A stretch of 64,000 bases of DNA, from the NCBI RefSeq assembly GCF_011440305.1, contig NZ_JAAOIW010000006.1:62001-126000 (forward strand). The letters run 5' to 3'. The stretch comes from Paenibacillus agricola (GTDB taxonomy: Bacteria; Bacillota; Bacilli; Paenibacillales; NBRC-103111). The notes under the pieces are model-generated. The model was not told where the DNA came from, made no database searches, and saw only the letters and a program-made list of their open reading frames with translations. The translations under genes were made by a program, and so were the position numbers. Every line of letters starts with the position of its first letter. Within the stretch, counting starts at the first letter, position 1. Shown piece by piece: positions 36,390-45,862 of the stretch.

Positions 36390-37467
36390 GGCGTTCCTTC
36401 CTCTTAAACCGCAATCCCAAGTAATAAATCGATATCGGAATGGCAATTAGCATATAGAATCGTAATGGCGTGTTCCACACAAAGAAATGGTCTACTTCCT
36501 TCCAATCTGGAATCATTAAACAAAAGATGTATAGGACTGCCGCAATTGAAACTACCATGTAGGCAGGTTTAACGGCTGGGAGACATATTGCTGCAATTTT
36601 ACTAGTCATCCACAAGAGCGATGCAAGAAATAGGATAATAAAGGTAATTAGGTTTAGCAAAAAAAACATCGTAATCCGGTCAAAAATGAGCCAATTCACT
36701 TGGGCAGCATCTAAAGCCACTACAAAAGGAAAGGTTAATGTAGAAGCTGTAGCCTGCCCAAAGGTAAGAACCGGGATATACACGGACAAGAGGAAAAATG
36801 GCATAAGGACAATGGCTGCAAGCTGGACCTTGTAGCGTTGGTAAGTGAAGCCAGGCTGTACGAAGCCCAGAAACAAAAAGCTGCCCGAAAAGGCGAAATA
36901 GCTTTTTAAGTAAGACGTTTGCTTCAGAAACGAAAAATCGTTATTCCAAAGCGGGTATATATAATGCCAATCGATATTTTGAAAAGAAAGCAGGAGCACG
37001 AAGAGGATGCTGGGTAGAAATAAAATGGCGAGCAGCACTCCGGTACGAAATACACTCTGCATGCTTTGGGCAGCCATATACGTGGACATAGAAAGCAATA
37101 GGATGATGATCGACCATAGCGGTGTGCTGGATAAAAAGACGATCGTAATGATCTCAGAGCAGGCGCGCAAGATGATAATGGCAATAATTAGCAAATAGAC
37201 CATCATCGGCAGCAAAAAAATAACAGCAACAGTTTTTCCCGTGCTTACATAAATACTAATAATATCGCGATTCCGAAAATAGCTTAAGCCTTTCATGTAC
37301 ATCGACAGGAACAAAAAATGAGTTGCTAATCCCAAGCTGATCGGTATCCAGTGGGATTCATCTGTGCTGGAAATAATATCACCGGGGTATAGGAAAAATA
37401 AAAGTCCCAAATTGGTGATGATGTACATAGTTACTACAGGCAAGCTTCTATCCACGGCTGATTTCAT
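36376..37467 (-). CDS. Spore germination protein, GerAB-type permease
   Basis: B subunit of the germinant receptor (363 aa), an APC-superfamily membrane protein with about ten predicted helices. Visible segments are LGLLFFLYPGDIISS, FLSMYMKGLSYFRNRDIISI and ILFLPSILFVLLLSFQNIDW. ATG 37467 overlaps the end of the A-subunit gene by 20 bases and has an AAAAAGG site; the longer frame would run deep into that gene. It is thought to bind the nutrient germinant. Confidence 0.9.
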   Translation of the reverse strand: MKSAVDRSLPVVTMYIITNLGLLFFLYPGDIISSTDESHWIPISLGLATHFLFLSMYMKGLSYFRNRDIISIYVSTGKTVAVIFLLPMMVYLLIIAIIILRACSEIITIVFLSSTPLWSIIILLLSMSTYMAAQSMQSVFRTGVLLAILFLPSILFVLLLSFQNIDWHYIYPLWNNDFSFLKQTSYLKSYFAFSGSFLFLGFVQPGFTYQRYKVQLAAIVLMPFFLLSVYIPVLTFGQATASTLTFPFVVALDAAQVNWLIFDRITMFFLLNLITFIILFLASLLWMTSKIAAICLPAVKPAYMVVSIAAVLYIFCLMIPDWKEVDHFFVWNTPLRFYMLIAIPISIYYLGLRFKRKERHADK

Positions 37468-38782
37468 CCTTTTTCCTAGTGAAGTGGAGATAAGAAATCC
37501 CAAATGTGCTGATACTGGCCATATAGGTGCCCATAAAGACGAGGCCAGCCAGCATGCCCAATACACCGTATATCGAGGACAAAATAACGATGACATATTT
37601 AAACAGCCGGACTGAAAGCGAGTTTTGAAATCCCACGACCGTGGAATTAGCAATAGTGGTGGCAGCGAGCACAATAATAAGCAGGCTGCTTACCAATTGG
37701 GCAGTTACGACCGCTTGCCCAAGAATAATACCGCCGACCATCGTTAGCGTCGGACCGATGCTTTTGGGCAGCCGCACACTGGCCTCTATAATAAGCTCCA
37801 TAATGACCAGCATCAGGATCATCTCTACGAGCGCCGGATAAGGAATACCGCTACGGCTTTGGGCGATGGACAATGCCATTTCGATTCTTAGCACCTCGGG
37901 GTTTACCGCTACAAGCGCCACATACAAGCCTGGTATCAGTAAGGTCACTAAAATGCCAATTACACGGACGAAACGAATGATGATCATTAAGAGATGAGGA
38001 TAATTATGGTCATTTTCTAGGGCGAACATGTCCCATAGCAGGCTGGGGAGAATAAGCGCAAAAGGCATTCGATCCAGCAATAAGACGATTTTTCCTTTTC
38101 TTAAGGCATAAGCTGCCTCTTGGGGCATCTCCGTGATGTTATATTTGGACATAGCGCCCCATGATGAGAACCCTAACGTGCGGGATAAGTTCTGGAGGTT
38201 GTTGATTTCCAGATGTAAATTTGTTTCGATTTGTCGCTTGACCGTATTTACTAAATCCATATCGACGTGGCCTTCCATATAAAGCAAAGCGAGCTTTTTT
38301 TGCTGGTCTCTGCCTGCTTGAAACGATTGTACCCGTAATTTATTCGACGGGAGCTGTTTTCTAATGCTGCCCACATTGTGGTCAATTTCCTCCATCAATG
38401 AGCTTGTTGGGCCCTGAAGCACATTTTCGTTACTGGGTGCCCCGTATAAACGATTTAGTGATTTGGTGGTTGGCTCCACAATGATAAATTGCTGCTGATT
38501 TTCAAAATAAATAACAAGCTTGCCCATAACAATAGAGGCTACTGCCTCGGCAATAGCCTTCTCCTTTACTTCACCAAGCACCTTCATTAATTCGTCAATT
38601 GATTGGTTAGCTGAGATAGCTTTACTTATATGCTCATGGAGGGCAGCCTGTGTTAACGATACATCAATGATGCTCTTGAACCCTAACAAGCAGACCGGAG
38701 CGTCCGCCAGGAAATCCTTTAGCATAAAAAAATCCTCGTTATTCCCGAGCTTCTCTTGCATCTGCTGTAACCAAGGATCCAC
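37448..38782 (-). CDS. Spore germination protein, GerA-type A subunit
   Basis: First gene of the germinant receptor operon (444 aa). The soluble N-terminal half has FKSIIDVSLTQAAL, EPTTKSLNRLYGAP and RVQSFQAGRDQQKKLALLYM; the C-terminal half has five or six membrane helices with IPYPALVEMILMLVIMELII and RLPKSIGPTLTMVGGIILGQ. GGGGAGG at about 38792-38798 is nine bases before GTG 38782, which I take as start; the TTG 38800 frame would put this site inside the gene. Germinant specificity cannot be read from sequence. Confidence 0.92.
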   Translation of the reverse strand: MDPWLQQMQEKLGNNEDFFMLKDFLADAPVCLLGFKSIIDVSLTQAALHEHISKAISANQSIDELMKVLGEVKEKAIAEAVASIVMGKLVIYFENQQQFIIVEPTTKSLNRLYGAPSNENVLQGPTSSLMEEIDHNVGSIRKQLPSNKLRVQSFQAGRDQQKKLALLYMEGHVDMDLVNTVKRQIETNLHLEINNLQNLSRTLGFSSWGAMSKYNITEMPQEAAYALRKGKIVLLLDRMPFALILPSLLWDMFALENDHNYPHLLMIIIRFVRVIGILVTLLIPGLYVALVAVNPEVLRIEMALSIAQSRSGIPYPALVEMILMLVIMELIIEASVRLPKSIGPTLTMVGGIILGQAVVTAQLVSSLLIIVLAATTIANSTVVGFQNSLSVRLFKYVIVILSSIYGVLGMLAGLVFMGTYMASISTFGISYLHFTRKKDEISRG

Positions 38783-39077
38783 TGTTTTACGCCTCCCCAA
38801 AAGAAATGCTGCTGGTACTATTTTCCCCTTATCATACCCTCATATACATAGGTCGTTATATACGAGTAATTGATTGGGTGGGAGATGGGAGTGGGCACTG
38901 GCATAATGGGCAAGCTTACCTTCATAAAATGGTGTGAGGTTTGTGCTGGCTCAAGCAATAAGCCATAGAGGTCAGTAAGCCGCGGCGCAGGTAAGTAGCA
39001 ACTACTCAACTAAGTAGTATCTAAGCAGCAATCGTAGCGCCTAAGTGGCAAGTAAGCAGCCGAAAGGGGTTTATGCA
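38783..39077. other. Divergent intergenic region, ger operon / oxalate decarboxylase
   Basis: No gene. It holds the promoters of two divergent units, which I could not place with confidence. Bases 38990-39060 contain irregular short repeats related to CTAAGTAG, CTAAGCAG and GTAAGCAG. Confidence 0.5.
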
Positions 39078-40241
39078 ATGGATATCCCGCTTCAACGACA
39101 AGCTATATATGATAAGGTGCCGCAGCCGATCCGCAGTGATGGCGCCGGTGGCCCTGACCTGGGCCCGCGGGATATTATGCGAGACCGTGAGAATCCCAAT
39201 ATGCTCGTCCCTCCGATAACGGATTCAGGCCTGCTGCCTAATCTGAAATTCTCGTTTTCCGATACGCATATGCAGCTCAATCAAGGAGGCTGGTCACGCG
39301 AGATCACCGTGAGGGATATGCCGATTGCGACCACTCTTGCAGGGGTCAATATGAGCCTGAAGCCCGGTGGGGTGCGCGAGCTGCACTGGCATCAGCAAGC
39401 CGAATGGTCTTATATGCTGCTAGGCAGCGCACGTATTACATCGGTCGACGCACAAGGGCGCAATTTCATCGCGGATGTGGGACCGGGCGACCTTTGGTAC
39501 TTTCCCGCCGGGCTCCCGCATTCGATCCAAGGGCTGGAGGAGGGCTGCGAATTTTTGCTTGTGTTTGATGATGGCAGCTTCTCGGACTTAAATACCTTAT
39601 CCATATCCGATTGGTTCGCCCATACGCCGAAGGATGTACTGGCAGCCAATTTTGGCGTGCCCGAGCAGGCCTTCACCAATATACCGTCGGAGCAGGTATA
39701 TATTTTTCAAGACAAGGTGCCTGGGTCACTGGAAAGCCAGCAGATCCAGTCTCCTTATGGCACCATTCCGCTAAGCTTTAAGCATGAGCTGCTGAAGCAA
39801 ACACCGCTTCGAACACCAGGTGGCAGCGTGCGGATCGTCGATTCCTCGAACTTCCCCATTTCCAAGACGATTGCCGCGGCACTTGTCGAGATCGAGCCCG
39901 GCGGCATGCGTGAGCTCCACTGGCATCCCAACAACGACGAGTGGCAATATTACCTTGCCGGACAGGGGCGGATGACTGTATTTGGCGGCAATGGTATTGC
40001 CCGTACGTTCGACTACCGAGCAGGTGATGTCGGTTATGTGCCGTTTGCTAACGGTCATTATATTCAGAACACGGGGAGCCAGACGCTGTGGTTTTTGGAA
40101 ATGTTCAAAAGCGACCGCTTTGTCGATATTTCCTTAAACCAATGGATGGCGTTAACCCCTCGGGATCTAGTGCGGGATAATTTGCAGGTTGGCGCCGAAT
40201 TACTGGATGCGTTGCGCAAGGAAAAGTGGCCTGTGGTGTAA
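39078..40241 (+). CDS. Oxalate-decarboxylase-like bicupin with altered lid
   Basis: Two-cupin manganese protein (387 aa, against 385 in Bacillus subtilis OxdC), without a signal peptide. Site 1 has Arg100, His103, His105, Glu109 ([12 protein letters not shown]) and His148; site 2 has Arg278, His281, His283, Glu288, His327 and Glu341. Oxalate decarboxylase converts oxalate to formate and CO2. The active-site lid of cupin 1, SENST in OxdC, is Ser169-Asp170-Leu171-Asn172-Thr173 here, so the proton-donating Glu is replaced by Asp. AAAGGGG precedes ATG 39078 by eight bases. B. subtilis OxdD is a spore coat protein, and this gene lies next to a ger operon. Activity could be decarboxylase, oxidase or other. 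Confidence 0.88.
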   Translation: MDIPLQRQAIYDKVPQPIRSDGAGGPDLGPRDIMRDRENPNMLVPPITDSGLLPNLKFSFSDTHMQLNQGGWSREITVRDMPIATTLAGVNMSLKPGGVRELHWHQQAEWSYMLLGSARITSVDAQGRNFIADVGPGDLWYFPAGLPHSIQGLEEGCEFLLVFDDGSFSDLNTLSISDWFAHTPKDVLAANFGVPEQAFTNIPSEQVYIFQDKVPGSLESQQIQSPYGTIPLSFKHELLKQTPLRTPGGSVRIVDSSNFPISKTIAAALVEIEPGGMRELHWHPNNDEWQYYLAGQGRMTVFGGNGIARTFDYRAGDVGYVPFANGHYIQNTGSQTLWFLEMFKSDRFVDISLNQWMALTPRDLVRDNLQVGAELLDALRKEKWPVV

Positions 40242-40247
40242 GAATAC

Positions 40248-40327
40248 GAGTGTTGTAAAGAGTGAGTGTTGTAAAGAATGAGCGTTGTAAAGAATGAGTG
40301 TTGTAAAGAGTGAGCGTTATAAAGCTT
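40248..40327 (+). repeat. Five tandem 16-bp repeats
   Basis: Five direct copies of GAGTGTTGTAAAGAGT with few substitutions (starts 40248, 40264, 40280, 40296, 40312; the last is the most divergent). They sit between the stop codon of the oxalate-decarboxylase-like gene and its terminator. Confidence 0.85.
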
Positions 40328-40352
40328 AAATGGTCTAAAGCGTAAAAAGAAC

Positions 40353-40385
40353 CCATGCAAGCTGGCAGCTGGCATGGCTTTTTTT
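40353..40385 (+). terminator. Rho-independent terminator
   Basis: CCATGCAAGCT pairs with AGCTGGCATGG (one mismatch) around GGC and is followed by seven T residues. It ends the bicupin transcript. Confidence 0.88.
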
Positions 40386-40442
40386 GCGTTTAATGGGGGT
40401 CTACGGCGAGCAGCATTTGTACCAGCATATCGACAGCCATAG

Positions 40443-41642
40443 ATGATCAGGGAAAATAAAGGCGGGCGTCCTCCAATCGATCCAAGAGTCTGCTTTCGGA
40501 TGCATTATCTGTATTTTACACGCCCAGAAATCTCCTCGTTCCGGGAACTGGCGAGGCAATTAAAGGATCCGGAAGACCAGGCTTGGCGTAACTTTATCGG
40601 TGTCTGCAGTATTGAAAAGGTGCCGGTTCACAGCTGCCTGAGCAATTTCCGGGTGAAATTCAGCGCCGAATTGTTTTATGCCATTCTTTTTGATCTCATT
40701 GCTCAGGCATTGAAGCTGAAAGACTTTCTGCTGCCAACGCTTAGGTGCATTGATTCCAGACCCGTTTGGGCCAACGTTAACGGATACAAGCACAAACGTT
40801 GTTCATGCCCGGATCAGAGCAGTTGCGCTTGTGAGAAGATGTATTCCGATCCCGATGCGCGATCGGCGTACAGCGAACGAAGGCAAACCAGAACAAGTTT
40901 TTATCGGTTACCGCAAGCACTCCATTGTCTGCCCCAGTCCGAAAGGCCCAATCGTCTTATTCTTAATCATTCTGCCCAATGATACAGCAGACGTCAAAGT
41001 ATGCTACCGCTCATTGAAATGATAAAGAAGATCGAAGGACTGAAGGTCGATTACCTGGTGGCGGATCTGGGGTACTTCGATGCGGACGACCAAAAGGAAG
41101 CACTTTTAAAGCACGATGTGGCTGTCGTAACCGAGTTCAAGACAAACACGAACATTCCTGAACACTGTTCACCCGAAGGAAAGCCGGAATGCGAGCAAGG
41201 CCACGCGCTGATGTTCGACAGATTTGATGAGAATACATACACTGCCTGGTATCGCAGAGACGAAGAGAAATGCGTCGCCTGTCCACTGCAAGGCCTTTGC
41301 GTAAAGCAGTTCGGTTATTCCTTCACCTACAATCCGTTTTTTCGTGGTCCTGTGCCGCAAGAAAGCCTGCTACAAGAACAGATGCTAAAGTTCCGTAAAC
41401 AAGTGGAGCTGGCATTTGCGCAAGAGTCGAATCAGCTGACTTCCATAATGAAGCACAAAAAAGTGCCCATGCGTACGACCAAACGCGTAGAGAAATGGTT
41501 TATCCTGCGAGATGCATTTCGACTGGTTGAACGGATGATTGCACATGTACGCGAAATGATATTGCCTCCGAATCATGTGGCGATTCTCAAGAAACTGCAG
41601 GAGATTCAAGTAGAGCAACTCTCGCTACCGCTAGCAGCATAA
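40443..41642 (+). pseudogene. IS1182-like DDE transposase, broken by three frameshifts
   Basis: N-terminal part GRPPIDPRVCFRMHYLYFT with REISSF-type helix, first catalytic region LRCIDSRPVWANVN, then DPDAR, after which the frame moves at about 40865 to GVQRTKANQNKF, at about 40900 to FIGYRKHSIVCPSPKG, and at about 40990 back to MLPLIEMIKKI. The second Asp region is YLVADLGYFDADDQ and the C-terminal part has CPLQGLCVKQFGY and TKRVEKWFILRDAFRLVERM. Each shift fits the loss of one base. No intact product can be made unless supplied in trans. I found no terminal inverted repeats, so the element borders are unknown. Confidence 0.88.
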
Positions 41643-41919
41643 AACGCATTTTACAACTAAAAAAAGACTCTTGATGGTAACAGAGATAAGTCTACCCAAA
41701 TTATGGGACCCAAATAAATAAGGATGAGAAGTGATTGTCTGGGAACATCAATTGGCTCCTCTTTTCTGTTTTCAATCTGAAGTTAGTGCTTTTTGAACAG
41801 GCTCATAAAGGAATCGCAGTGACTTGAAATATTTACAAAGACAAAGATTTACAAAACAATTATAATGAATTATATCTACAAGATTCGACAAATACAAACA
41901 TAAATCGACAAGAGGAAGG
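41643..41919. other. Intergenic region after the transposase remnant
   Basis: AT-rich sequence without a gene. A TATAAT hexamer at 41861-41866 may belong to the promoter of the BMP lipoprotein gene; no matching -35 box is at the right distance. The right end of the insertion sequence should lie here but is not recognisable. Confidence 0.4.
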
Positions 41920-42915
41920 ATGTTAGCAGTGCTAGGTGGGTGGAGATTCATAACCTTGGCGCTTGTCGTCGCGCTACTGGCGGCAGGTTGCAGTACAACA
42001 ACAGGCGGCATGCAGCAGAAAAACAAGATGAAGATCGGCGTTATGCTGTCCGATGTCGGTCTCGGCGATCAATCGTTTAGCGATGCGGCGTTCCAAGGCT
42101 TGATCAAAGCGCGGGGAGAGCTCGGTATTCAGTTCGATTACCGGGAAATTTCCGAGACGAAGACATATGACGTCGGAATCGAGCAGCTTGTCCAGGCAGG
42201 CAACGATCTTATCGTCGCGTTAGGCTTCATGTCTCAGGAAAGCTTGGAGAAAGTAGCGGCCAAATATCCGGAGCAGACATTCTTGCTGATAGACAGCGTC
42301 TCGGAGTTAAAGAACGTGCATTCCTTAACTTTCAAGGAGGATGAGGGCAGCTTCCTGATCGGTGCCGTTACCGGCATGAAATCGAAGACGGGCAAGGTCG
42401 GCTTTATCGGGGGGATGGACGCGCCGGTCATCCGCAACTTTTATAACGGCTATGTGCAAGGAGTCAAATCCGTAAAGCCGGATACGCAGGTGCTGCTGTC
42501 GTTCGCGGAAGACTTCGGCAATGCGGATAAAGGAGCCGAGCTGGCGAGAAAAATGATTGCGGAAGGCGCAGACGTCATTTATCCGGCTGCGGGTTTGACC
42601 GGCGTCGGCTCGCTCAAGGAAGCGGAAGCTAGCGGAGTGCTGGCGTTCGGCGTTGACAGCGACCAGTTTACGGCGGCTGAGAAAGCGGTCGTCAGCTCGA
42701 TGCTGAAAAATGTCGACGAAGGCATTTTCCAAGTCGCGAATATGTGGACGCGCACGGGCAAGCTTGAGCAGCAGCATATGGTGCTTGGCCTAAAGGAGAA
42801 TGGAGTCGGGCTTGCCCCTATTCGGGTCGTGAAGCTGTCCGACGATGAGCAGCGCAAGCTGGATGGTCTCAAGCAACAATTGATTGAAGGAAAAATAATG
42901 CTGACTGTAAACTGA
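41920..42915 (+). CDS. BMP (PnrA-like) family substrate-binding lipoprotein
   Basis: Extracellular lipoprotein (331 aa) of the basic membrane protein family. The signal peptide ends in LLAAGC. The family fold is seen in KIGVMLSDVGLGDQSFSDAA, NDLIVALGFMSQESLEKVA, KVGFIGGMDAPVIRNFYNGY and GADVIYPAAGLTGVGSLKEA. PnrA-type members bind purine nucleosides for ABC import. No ABC ATPase or permease is adjacent; instead a chemoreceptor gene follows after 26 bases. GTG 41929 is an alternative start. The base composition of this gene and the next is clearly GC-richer than the AT-rich flanks. Confidence 0.88.
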   Translation: MLAVLGGWRFITLALVVALLAAGCSTTTGGMQQKNKMKIGVMLSDVGLGDQSFSDAAFQGLIKARGELGIQFDYREISETKTYDVGIEQLVQAGNDLIVALGFMSQESLEKVAAKYPEQTFLLIDSVSELKNVHSLTFKEDEGSFLIGAVTGMKSKTGKVGFIGGMDAPVIRNFYNGYVQGVKSVKPDTQVLLSFAEDFGNADKGAELARKMIAEGADVIYPAAGLTGVGSLKEAEASGVLAFGVDSDQFTAAEKAVVSSMLKNVDEGIFQVANMWTRTGKLEQQHMVLGLKENGVGLAPIRVVKLSDDEQRKLDGLKQQLIEGKIMLTVN

Positions 42916-42941
42916 AGTAACGGGCGGAAGGAACGAATGGG

Positions 42942-44579
42942 ATGACGTTAAGCCGAAAACTGTTTTTGAACGCCATACTGCCGCTGCTGTTATGCGTCGG
43001 TATGCTTATATTTGTTCTTATGCAATCCATGCTGCTGCAGGATGAGAGCGCCGAGCAGGTGAACCTGCTGCTTAGCGCCGAACAGCTCGAAGGTGGGCTG
43101 CTGGCCTCGCAGCTTGCGCTCAGCAACGCTTCATACAATACAAGTGTCGGAAATACGAACGATGCTGGAGAGAAGGCAAGGGCGGTCGGCCAGCAAATCG
43201 AAGCTTTGAAGCAAGGGCAGCTGACCGTCAAGCAGCGCGAACGTTTCGACCGATTGATCCAGAAATATAACGAATACATGAAGGCCGTTGAGGCGGCTGT
43301 CGCTAAGTTCGACAGCACCGAGCTAATGCGCCAGTCTGTTCGCTCACTTGGTATTTCCAACGACGTCGTTCTGCTTAAGAACGACATTCAGGCCGTTTAC
43401 GTGAACGACTTGGAGCGGAGCACACAGGTCGGCCAAGCGACGGCCGCTGCATCCGGCGCTGTTATCCTGCTCACTGCGTTCATAACCTGGAGAATGACAA
43501 GAACGATCGTCCGTCCGCTTCAACGGCTTACGCGCACTACGGCTGCTATTGCGGGCGGAGACTTGACGACTCCCGTGGAACAATCGTTTTCCCGGGATGA
43601 GGTCGGTCAACTGACCGCTTCCGTAAGGGCTGTGACAGACAATTTGCGATTGTTAATCGAAGGGGTAATGGACATGTCGCAGCGGGTCGTCACTTCTTCG
43701 GAGGAGCTGAAGCAGAGCGCCGATCAGATGCGGAGCGCCAGCCGGCAAATTCATACGAGCATCGAACAAATTGCGCTCGGATCGGAAAATCAGGTTATGA
43801 TTGTCGACAGTGCGTCGCAAGTATTGTTCGACATGTCAGTTACGGTTAACGAAATGAACGAGAGCGCCCGACAGGCTGAGAAGACGGCAGGCGAAGCGTA
43901 TGAAAGGTCGATAGAAGGCAATTCGGCCATCGAGAAGGCACAAGGCCAGATGAGCTCGATTCAAGGTACGGTAACTAGCTTAGGACAAACGGTCTCAAGC
44001 TTGGGGCAGCAATCGGAACAGATTGGGAACATCGTCGAAGTCATAAGCGCGATTTCCCGGCAAACGAATTTGCTTGCGCTTAACGCTTCGATCGAGGCGG
44101 CAAGAGCGGGTGAGCAGGGACGCGGCTTTGCGGTCGTAGCCGGGGAAGTAAGGAAGCTGGCGGAGCAGTCCGCAGAGGCGACGGATCAAATTGCCGACCT
44201 GATCGGACACATTCAATCCGGTATCGCAGATGCCATGACCGATATGGAGGCGGCGACCAAAGAAGTCGGCCAAGGGATCGGCGTTGTCGGCCAAGCTGGA
44301 CATTCGTTCCGGCAAATTGAGCAGGCTGTTGCCAACGCTTCCGAGCAAATGAGCCGGATGGCGGCGTCCACCGAGCGGACGGCGGAGAAGGCGAACGTCG
44401 TCAGCAGCGCCGTTCACGATATTGCTCGTGTTGCGGGCGAATCGGTCCAAGCGACGAATCACGTATCTGCCGCTGCGGAGGAGCAGTTCTCTTCGACAGC
44501 CGACGTATCGTCGGCGACGGAAGCGCTGCTGCAGCTTGCCCAGCATTTACGTGGACAGATCGGAAAGTTCAAGGTGTGA
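42942..44579 (+). CDS. Methyl-accepting chemotaxis protein (four-helix-bundle type)
   Basis: Chemoreceptor (545 aa). Membrane helices at about residues 8-30 and 167-186 flank a short helical extracellular domain of about 135 residues that looks like a four-helix bundle. HAMP follows ([20 protein letters not shown]) and the signalling domain with tip [20 protein letters not shown] and [20 protein letters not shown]. It follows the BMP lipoprotein gene and is probably co-transcribed. I infer that the lipoprotein delivers its ligand to this receptor. Confidence 0.92.
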   Translation: MTLSRKLFLNAILPLLLCVGMLIFVLMQSMLLQDESAEQVNLLLSAEQLEGGLLASQLALSNASYNTSVGNTNDAGEKARAVGQQIEALKQGQLTVKQRERFDRLIQKYNEYMKAVEAAVAKFDSTELMRQSVRSLGISNDVVLLKNDIQAVYVNDLERSTQVGQATAAASGAVILLTAFITWRMTRTIVRPLQRLTRTTAAIAGGDLTTPVEQSFSRDEVGQLTASVRAVTDNLRLLIEGVMDMSQRVVTSSEELKQSADQMRSASRQIHTSIEQIALGSENQVMIVDSASQVLFDMSVTVNEMNESARQAEKTAGEAYERSIEGNSAIEKAQGQMSSIQGTVTSLGQTVSSLGQQSEQIGNIVEVISAISRQTNLLALNASIEAARAGEQGRGFAVVAGEVRKLAEQSAEATDQIADLIGHIQSGIADAMTDMEAATKEVGQGIGVVGQAGHSFRQIEQAVANASEQMSRMAASTERTAEKANVVSSAVHDIARVAGESVQATNHVSAAAEEQFSSTADVSSATEALLQLAQHLRGQIGKFKV

Positions 44580-44747
44580 AGCTTTTTTACAGTTAACAAT
44601 TTATACCAACCATTAAAAATTTAAAGTGAACGTTGCATACATCTCATAGATATTGTCTGCGACAACTACTCAAGGCATGTGGAGTGCTGTTCACTGTTAG
44701 TGCGGAAGGACAATTAATCGGAGATGTATTGGCGGAAATAGAATAGC

Positions 44748-44775
44748 AAAGAGGGGGGCGAACCTCTCTTTTTTT
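44748..44775 (+). terminator. Stem-loop with long T tract
   Basis: AAAGAGG pairs with CCTCTCTTT around GGGGCGAA and runs into seven T residues. Confidence 0.75.
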
Positions 44776-44844
44776 GTTGGGTCTATCGAATTATGTTGAT
44801 TCTGAACAAAAAATATGACCGCCATTTAGATTTCAGGCGATCAC

Positions 44845-45009
44845 ATGATTTTCAGTTGTCGTTCTTCTTTAGTTCAACAATCGAATTTTCATCCCTATGA
44901 CCAGCAACCCGCCGATGTGTTTGAGCTATATAAAGAAGAAATGCAAAAGCAATTACAGAGAATCTTTATGCCAGCCTATCCAAATAATCCATTCTATCAA
45001 GCATTGTAA
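44845..45009 (+). CDS. Hypothetical small ORF (54 aa)
   Basis: ATG 44845 opens 54 codons rich in Gln, Pro and Tyr; the C-terminal half reads ELYKEEMQKQLQRIFMPAYP and ends in NPFYQAL. It looks like protein sequence rather than random frame, but there is no good ribosome binding site and I do not recognise a family. It may be the 3' part of a decayed gene. A hairpin follows its stop codon. Confidence 0.35.
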   Translation: MIFSCRSSLVQQSNFHPYDQQPADVFELYKEEMQKQLQRIFMPAYPNNPFYQAL

Positions 45010-45015
45010 GCAAAA

Positions 45016-45042
45016 AAGGGATACCCAAAAACGGGTTCCCTT
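45016..45042 (-). terminator. Terminator of the methyltransferase gene
   Basis: On the minus strand AAGGGAACCC pairs with GGGTATCCCTT (one bulged base) around GTTTTT and runs into TTTTTT, just after the methyltransferase stop codon. Confidence 0.8.
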
Positions 45043-45048
45043 CATATT

Positions 45049-45798
45049 TTACTTCCTAGCAATAATCATAAATCGTTCTGAATTTGTCTTAATTCCTCTT
45101 TCGGTTTGATTTTCCAAAATGAATTGTTGAAGTATTTGGAAATCAAGTTCATATTGTCCAAAATCAGGAACAATCGGAGTGTGTTTCAAGAGGAATATTA
45201 AGTCTTCAGGTGTCTGATAATATTCGATTGCATTGAATTCAAATGACTGTATGTCGTTAAAGCCCGCTTCATTTAATTCAGTAATATATTGAGCTTTTAA
45301 CGAGCCTTTCTTAGCACCCAATGCCTGTCCTCTTCCAAACGCTTCTTTCATATTTAATTTGTCGGTTTCGCTTACTTGCTGTGTCAGGAACATACCACCC
45401 TTAACTAACACCTTGGCTATTTCTTTTGCATAGAAACACGAATGTCTAGAAGAGACTACATTAAAGAAGTTCTCAGGAAAATTTAGATTTTCAGCATCCA
45501 TCTGAAGAAAACGAACATTTGCTATGTCTGATTCAGCAGAATTCTTTGTTGCTGTTTCAATCATTCCAGTTGAATGGTCAATCCCAACTAGAAGTAATGC
45601 AGAATCAGCTATTGATAAAATCGCTTCCCCGCCGCCAGTACCGATGTCAAGTAATATATCAGACTTCTTGCATGTCTTCGTTACTTCATTGTAGAAGTCC
45701 CATTTTATTCCTTCGGAGACACATTTCACATTGCTGAAATCCCATCCGTTGATTTTTCCAACCTTATCATAAAACGCTTTATATTCTATTGAATTCAT
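45049..45798 (-). CDS. Class I SAM-dependent methyltransferase
   Basis: Cytoplasmic methyltransferase (249 aa). SAM-binding motif I is ILLDIGTGGGEAILSIA, the acidic residue after strand 2 is in LVGIDHSTGMIETA, and motif III-like sequence is VRFLQMDAENLNFP with FNVVSSRHSCFY. ATG 45798 follows GGAAGGTGGAAGAAAA. Substrate unknown; it belongs to the Methyltransf_11/25-like group. It has an unusually structured 5' leader (45863-45937), is AT-rich compared with the chemoreceptor gene, and stands alone, so it may have been acquired. Confidence 0.88.
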   Translation of the reverse strand: MNSIEYKAFYDKVGKINGWDFSNVKCVSEGIKWDFYNEVTKTCKKSDILLDIGTGGGEAILSIADSALLLVGIDHSTGMIETATKNSAESDIANVRFLQMDAENLNFPENFFNVVSSRHSCFYAKEIAKVLVKGGMFLTQQVSETDKLNMKEAFGRGQALGAKKGSLKAQYITELNEAGFNDIQSFEFNAIEYYQTPEDLIFLLKHTPIVPDFGQYELDFQILQQFILENQTERGIKTNSERFMIIARK

Positions 45799-45862
45799 TT
45801 TTCTTCCACCTTCCAATGAGGATAAAAAAGCTACGGGATAGCAGACCAATATCATTCAAAAT

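Larger units (their letters stand above)
44580..45048. other. Mostly non-coding stretch with fragments
   Basis: After the chemoreceptor there is a 36-codon open 3' fragment ending at about 44745 (VSAEGQLIGDVLAEIE at its end) that I do not recognise, then a terminator, a 54-codon ORF (44845-45009) and a second terminator. Upstream of the first fragment I see no start codon in frame with a ribosome binding site. Confidence 0.4.

Noticed and set aside
38783-38900. Sigma-G promoter in front of the ger operon
   Set aside because: GTATA- and TATGATA-like boxes exist but not at the 17-18 base spacing needed, so I do not report one.
40248-40327. CRISPR array
   Set aside because: The 16-bp units follow each other without spacers, and no cas gene is present.
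40390-41750. Terminal inverted repeats of the IS1182-like element
   Set aside because: GTCTAC occurs on both sides of the transposase, but in positions and orientation that do not form an inverted repeat.
43995-44546. Minus-strand open frame of 183 codons inside the chemoreceptor gene
   Set aside because: Arginine- and leucine-rich translation opposite a conserved signalling domain; explained by codon bias of the real gene.
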